From Orthonyx spaldingii (Eukaryota > Chordata > Aves > Passeriformes > Orthonychidae), in NCBI GenBank assembly GCA_013397795.1, contig VZTJ01001438.1:136435-200434 (forward strand): a DNA stretch of 64,000 bases. Direction: 5' to 3'. The translations under genes were made by a program, and so were the position numbers. Under the pieces are notes generated by a model. It saw only the letters and a program-made list of their open reading frames with translations, made no database searches and had not been told where the DNA came from. This document shows positions 59,601 to 64,000 of the stretch, piece after piece. Position 1 is the stretch's first letter. The number at the start of each line of letters is the position of its first letter.

Positions 59601-60880
59601 ATGGCCTATTTTTATAAAGCCTAACCTGCTTTTCCTCAAAAATTTTGGCTGGCCAGTTTCTGTCTGAGGTGATGTGATATGAGAGTTGGGATTACCAGTG
59701 TGGTTGTGTATAAAGCAGCATTTTGCCAGAGTGATGAGCAGCTGAAATCTGAACTTTTGTCCCCTTTGCAAGTCCTGGCTGAGTCTTTTCCTGTGCCTGA
59801 GTCTTGCTGTTGGTTACAGTCAGGGAGGGAGAGAGGAAGAGCAGGAGACTTAAATAAAAGGAAAAAAAGGCATCACAATATTTTGGTTGGTGAATGGTTC
59901 TGAGGGATGAGACTGAGGAGAGATAACACCTGCCCAACTCAGAGTTGGTTCTCTGTTCCATGTGCATGAACTGCTACATTGTAAGGGTAATGGGAGCATT
60001 GCTGGCCAAAAAAACCATAGAGAGCCAATCCCTAAATGTTACCTGCATTATGGAAAACAAAGAAATTCTGATGCTGAGAGCATCCCTGAGAGCAGAATGA
60101 TCTCTCCCCAGTGGGAATCCCCTGCACACAGGGAGAGCAGCCTCGCATGTGGCTTTGTCCTCTTTGCGCTCTGAGCTAAAAGCAGCCGTGGCCGTGGTTG
60201 GTCCTGGTTTGTTCAGGCAAAAAAAATGTGATATTTTCCCAGTCTCCTGGTGTTTCTTTCCCTTTGCCCCAACACAGCTGGGATGCCCAAGGTCCTCACT
60301 CTGCAATTCAGTCCATGGATCCTCATCCTGCAGCCGGAGCTGCTGGAGCATCCCTTTGCACTGTGGGCAGGGCAAGGACCAGCATTTCTTGGCCATGGAT
60401 TGTTTCAAAGGACATTGCAGAATTATTTGCTTTGAATGAAAAAATATATTTATTGTTCCTAGCTACCGGATCCTTTATCATTGTACTGTTCTAAATTTGC
60501 AGGTCTTCTGGAGTTTGAATATCACAAGTTCCTGTAAAGGAGCTGTTTTTAAGATGTTGAGGCAGTTAACAGAATCTCAGCCTAAGCATGTTTAGTAATG
60601 TTTAGACAGCAAGACAACTTTTTTATGAAACTCATTTTAAGTTAGTTTATTACATGCTGTTGGTAATATTTTAAAACAGGAAAAATATTTTTCTTTAAAG
60701 ACAAAATGATATGTATGTTTTTTAACAGGTAACATAATTTAGTGTTTTCAAAAATGTTTGATGTTCTTGGTATGAAGTTTACTCATTCTTTTGATTTCTA
60801 TGTTCCTTGTTGTATTTTATCAACTTTTTTCCAAAAGAAAAGAGGCATATGTAAATAAACACCAGAAGAGTCCTATAAGA
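56610..60880 (+). other. RIMS4: Probable 3' UTR of RIMS4
   Basis: After the stop at 56609 there is no further exon of the gene. RIMS4 is known to me as having a several-kb 3' UTR. AT content rises strongly from about 60,430, as is common at conserved distal UTR ends, and AATAAA at 60854-60859 is a suitable poly(A) signal. An earlier AATAAA at 59853 could give a shorter form, and one at 61830 a longer form. The end point is inferred. Open frames in this interval are not recognised. Confidence 0.5.
60850..60859 (+). promoter_or_regulatory. RIMS4: Pumilio-type element overlapping candidate poly(A) signal
   Basis: TGTAAATA (60850-60857) matches the Pumilio consensus UGUANAUA exactly. It shares six bases with the hexamer AATAAA (60854-60859 overall). 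If this hexamer is used for cleavage, Pumilio binding and polyadenylation factor binding would compete or cooperate. The downstream sequence has only a modest U-rich stretch (TTCTGTTC). Confidence 0.45.
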
Positions 60881-62134
60881 AATTCTGTTCAAACTGGCCA
60901 TAAAATTATTAGTAAATATTTGTTATCGTTCATTAACTCTCAGCTACTTTGTTGAAAGAATCGATGTTGTATTTTCAAGATGAGAACTACTTAGCTAGTT
61001 TTGTCATAATCCTGTACTCTGTATAAAAATCTTTTTATAAACAAAGTCTAATAGGCTACCAAGCAATAATATATTCCATTGGGTGTGCACAGATTGTGAC
61101 TTGCAGGCTGTAGTACATATTGTTGATACAGTTTATAATTGTCTTCAATCTCAACAACATCACTTTTGAAAAAGATCCATATTAACTTTGATTGTAAGAA
61201 ACAAAGACTGGGCTGTTGCCTTGTGAGATATATTCATCCTATAGACTTCTCTGTGAGTGTCTGTGACCATCGACATGAGATCTCTCTTAGGTGAAGAAAG
61301 AAACAGCTGTAGGTGACTTCATGCTACAGAGGTAAAAAATAGTTTCAGTATAAACTTCATTACTGTTTCAATCTCCTGTTTTTCTTAGGCTATCTAGTAT
61401 TTGTAACTCGACGAGAATGGTTCCCACTGCCATTGTAGCCCTGATAAAGCAAAAAAAAGCCTTTGCACTCTGGGGCCACTTGAGTTCTGCCTGACAGCTG
61501 CCTATTTTCCTTGAGATACCTGGGGCAGGCTAAAGGGAGGGGTTTTTTCAGAGCAGCAGATTGGGCTGTTCTTCTTTAAAGGCTCTGTGGGTTATTTTGT
61601 CCATTTCATAGGTGGTATTTGTCCATTTTGTTAGAAAATTCCACCCAAGGCAGAGAGGCTGTACTTGTGCAGGGGACCACCAGGGGCCAAGGTGTAAAGC
61701 AGGCACAGGCTGTGTTCTGTGCCTTTCTTCAGAAATTTGCTAGTGCTGGCCTCATCTAAAGATTTTTCCAAAGTGGCAGGATCAGGATACTGGATTTTAA
61801 GTCAGCTCCATCACTGATGCAGTGCAAAGAATAAAAGAGCTTCAAAACAGCGTTCAGTTCATTGCCTGTGGATTCCTCCCAACACTTCCCATAGGACAAG
61901 TGTCTGTGTTGTTCTAAAGATTGCCAGGCTGCTGGCTGGCAGCAGGTCCCAGTGGTGCTGGGAGCCCCAAGGAATGCTGGAAGAATTCCTGTTTTTTATG
62001 AAATGCTTTGAAGAGAGAGAGAGACGTGTAAATGCAAAGTGCCATCAGTAGAGAAGTCCAGGGCATATTGAGACCTGGAGGTAGCATCTAAAATGAAATT
62101 GCAGCTGCAGAATTTGAGTCAAACATTTAGAAAA

Positions 62135-62170
62135 GAGGATGATCAGTGAAAGGAGGATGATCAGTGAAAG
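62135..62170. repeat. 18-bp perfect tandem duplication
   Basis: GAGGATGATCAGTGAAAG occurs twice in direct succession (62135-62152 and 62153-62170) without a mismatch, indicating a recent local duplication. It lies downstream of the probable RIMS4 3' end. Confidence 0.97.
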
Positions 62171-62646
62171 CCTTTTTGTGTTTACCCTGGTGCACGCAAG
62201 CCAAGGTGTGTGTCTGTGGACATGGTAATTCCACAGGGAGTTTGCAGGTGATTAGGTGTTCTCAAAATGTGGCTTCAGCTCTCACTGCCAGACTCCTCTG
62301 CTCAGTGGCCACATCCCAGTGACCAGCCACACGTCCATCCCCAGCTGTTCACCCACGACAGCAGCATCACACTCGTCCCTGGGGAACCTCAAGCTCTTCC
62401 CATGGTTTGGGCACCCTCTGCCCTCCCATCTCCGTGGTAGCTGCTCTTATCCTGGTGGAGGAGAGGAACCGGAGAGAGTTTCTTTGTAGCATTTGGTTCT
62501 TTGCACTTTAGTGGCTGAAACAGAAGGACCCTGCACCAGCCCTTTCCAGAGCACCAGCAAGCAGAGCTGACGACCCAAGGACTTTCCCTTTGTGACTTTC
62601 CAGTAGCTAAAATGGCAGCCAAAGCAGAATTGTTAATCCCAGCTTG

Positions 62647-62667
62647 GCCAGGTCCATGGACAGCCTT
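62647..62667 (+). promoter_or_regulatory. Partial RE1/REST-like site
   Basis: Aligned to the 21-bp RE1 consensus, the segment keeps CAG at positions 3-5, then CCATGGACAGC at positions 8-18 with canonical spacing. It differs at two central left-half bases and at the flanks. The right half is complete. Whether REST binds is unknown. Confidence 0.3.
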
Positions 62668-64000
62668 GGCATTTCCTCTGGGCATGTCATGTGGGCTGAG
62701 CCCCCCGTGTGTGGGCAGGGAAGGGCTGTGTCTGGCAGAGAGGCCCTGTGGGCACACAGTGCCCAGGCAGCCGTGAGCTCCACTCGCTGAGCCGTGGTGG
62801 GAGCAGAACCAAGCAAGGGAATGATTGAGGCACACCTTGCCAAAGCCATCCCACAGGCTTTGCAGGAGATGGTTGTTGTAGTTGATTGGGTACCAAATGT
62901 TAGGATATCTGCCTGCTGGGCTCCAGGTCCCACTAAATGCCAGCCTAGGCCTTCAAATCCTTCAGCAGTTTTTTTCTTTGGGGCTGTTGCTCCTGACCCA
63001 GTGCTGCACACTGGTCTCTGCTTTGGTGATTCCATCTTCTTGACCTGGAGCTGGTTTTGGCTTTGGAGCCAGGGAAAGCGAGGTTTGGAGAGTGACTCTT
63101 AAGGCGTGTTCCCCTAGCCTCACCTCACTGGGATTGTTTTCCTCCTGCTCGCTGCAAGCTGCTCCCTGCACAGTGGAAAGGACATCCTGGGGATGCAGTG
63201 CCTCCCCCAGACCCCCTCATGCAGCACTGCCATGGCCTGCCACCTACCAGGGATGCCAAAGTTGCGTGGCAGTCCCACATTCAAACTACAGGGGGTCCTT
63301 CCTTTCCTATCCTTGGAAGGAGCCAGGGGTCTTCTGCAGGGGCTTGGCAACCCAGGCAGGCAGGGTGTGCCATTACCACAGCCAGGAGAAGACAGGGAGC
63401 TGCCTCTGTACTGGCCAGGGAGAAGGGGAGCTCCCAGCAAGCTTTCGTCCACCTTCCCTTTGCTTTCCCCAGCACCTTCTGCCCCCCTACATGGGTCCCC
63501 ACTTCCCTCTCGACACGAGGCCTTATTCCAGCCCGAGGGGACTGAGGCTGCCCACGGCATCTCTTTGCACTGACGCCTCCATCCCACGCTGCCCGCCGGG
63601 AGCCCCGGGGCGGTGGGCAGAGCTGGCCTCTGCTCGGGGATGGGGCCACCCTCAGCGCATCCACGCTCCCACCCCCCTTCTGCCACCGTGCTGGAGCTCT
63701 GCCTTGTTCCCCACTGCCAGGGCCTGGCCACTGTAGGGAAATCTGCTTTCACAGGTTAAACCTTTTTACTTCATTAATTGCTCCACAAAACCCAGTAACT
63801 TGGCAGGCGCGCCACACTCCTCTTGCTTTTCTCTAGGAGTGGGGGCAGCTGAGATCTGCTCTTTTTGGCCTCTGTAACCTTCTCCAAAACTTTCTGGAGG
63901 TTTTTAACATCATTTGGTGAGCTGTAATCTCTGTGGAGCCAGAGGGAACACAGGCAATGGAACTGGGCAGCCTGCTTGCCCAGGTGGCGAGTGGCTTGCA

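Larger units (their letters stand above)
60881..64000. other. 3' flank, no gene recognised
   Basis: AT-rich until about 61,440, then progressively GC-rich, peaking at about 62,650-63,720. Overlapping open frames of about 200 codons occur on both strands at 63,090-63,750, but they are explained by GC richness and match nothing I know. In human the next gene on this side is KCNK15; none of its pore or membrane-segment sequence is present. A partial RE1-like match lies at 62647-62667 and an 18-bp tandem duplication at 62135-62170. Confidence 0.6.

Noticed and set aside
63092..63752. Overlapping frames of about 210 codons on both strands
   Set aside because: The region is GC-rich, so stops are rare on all frames. 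Neither product resembles a known family, and the plus frame starts with GTG.
60881..64000. Possible KCNK15 exon expected by human synteny
   Set aside because: No two-pore-channel pore motif (TIGYG or TIGFG) or membrane segments in any frame.

Overview
This window is vertebrate nuclear DNA, almost certainly from a bird. It has one large spliced gene with canonical GT-AG introns, a CpG-island first exon, long non-coding introns, and interspersed repeats that I can recognise only as CR1-family LINE fragments, the dominant avian LINE. Nothing looks bacterial, plasmid, phage or CRISPR-like.

The gene is RIMS4 (RIM4-gamma, regulating synaptic membrane exocytosis 4), complete on the + strand. Six coding exons join exactly in frame: 8903-8999, 39879-40020, 53277-53389, 54035-54136, 54389-54528 and 56391-56609. 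They give 813 nt, or 270 residues plus a TAG stop. The product is the short gamma-type RIM: a variable N-terminus, a conserved linker and a single C-terminal C2B domain, without the zinc-finger, PDZ and C2A modules of RIM1 and RIM2.

Layout: (1) 1-8550 is the 5' flank, with a CR1 copy at about 1870-2411 and a near-RE1 (REST-site-like) sequence at 7992-8008. (2) About 8555-9245 is a CpG island containing exon 1, one ambiguous base (N at 8699) and a G-quadruplex motif just inside intron 1. (3) 9000-39878 is the 31-kb intron 1, with a 17-bp minisatellite, ancient and younger CR1 debris, and AT-rich stretches that may be conserved non-coding elements. (4) 40021-53276 is the 13-kb intron 2, with a 0.7-kb CR1 copy on the minus strand, a small CR1 3' end and a CpG-rich patch carrying a short ORF with a signal-peptide-like start. 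(5) 53277-56609 is the compact 3' part encoding the C2B domain. (6) 56610 to about 60,880 is the probable long 3' UTR, ending in an AT-rich block with a Pumilio-type motif overlapping AATAAA. (7) About 60,880-64,000 is the 3' flank, with no recognisable exon.

From memory of human 20q13.12, RIMS4 lies between KCNK15 and YWHAB. No coding part of either neighbour is visible here, so the window appears to hold RIMS4 and its flanks only. I found no clear previously undescribed system. The best leads are regulatory (RE1-like sites, G4, AT-rich homeodomain-type clusters) and one doubtful short secreted ORF in intron 2. Most long open frames here look like chance.
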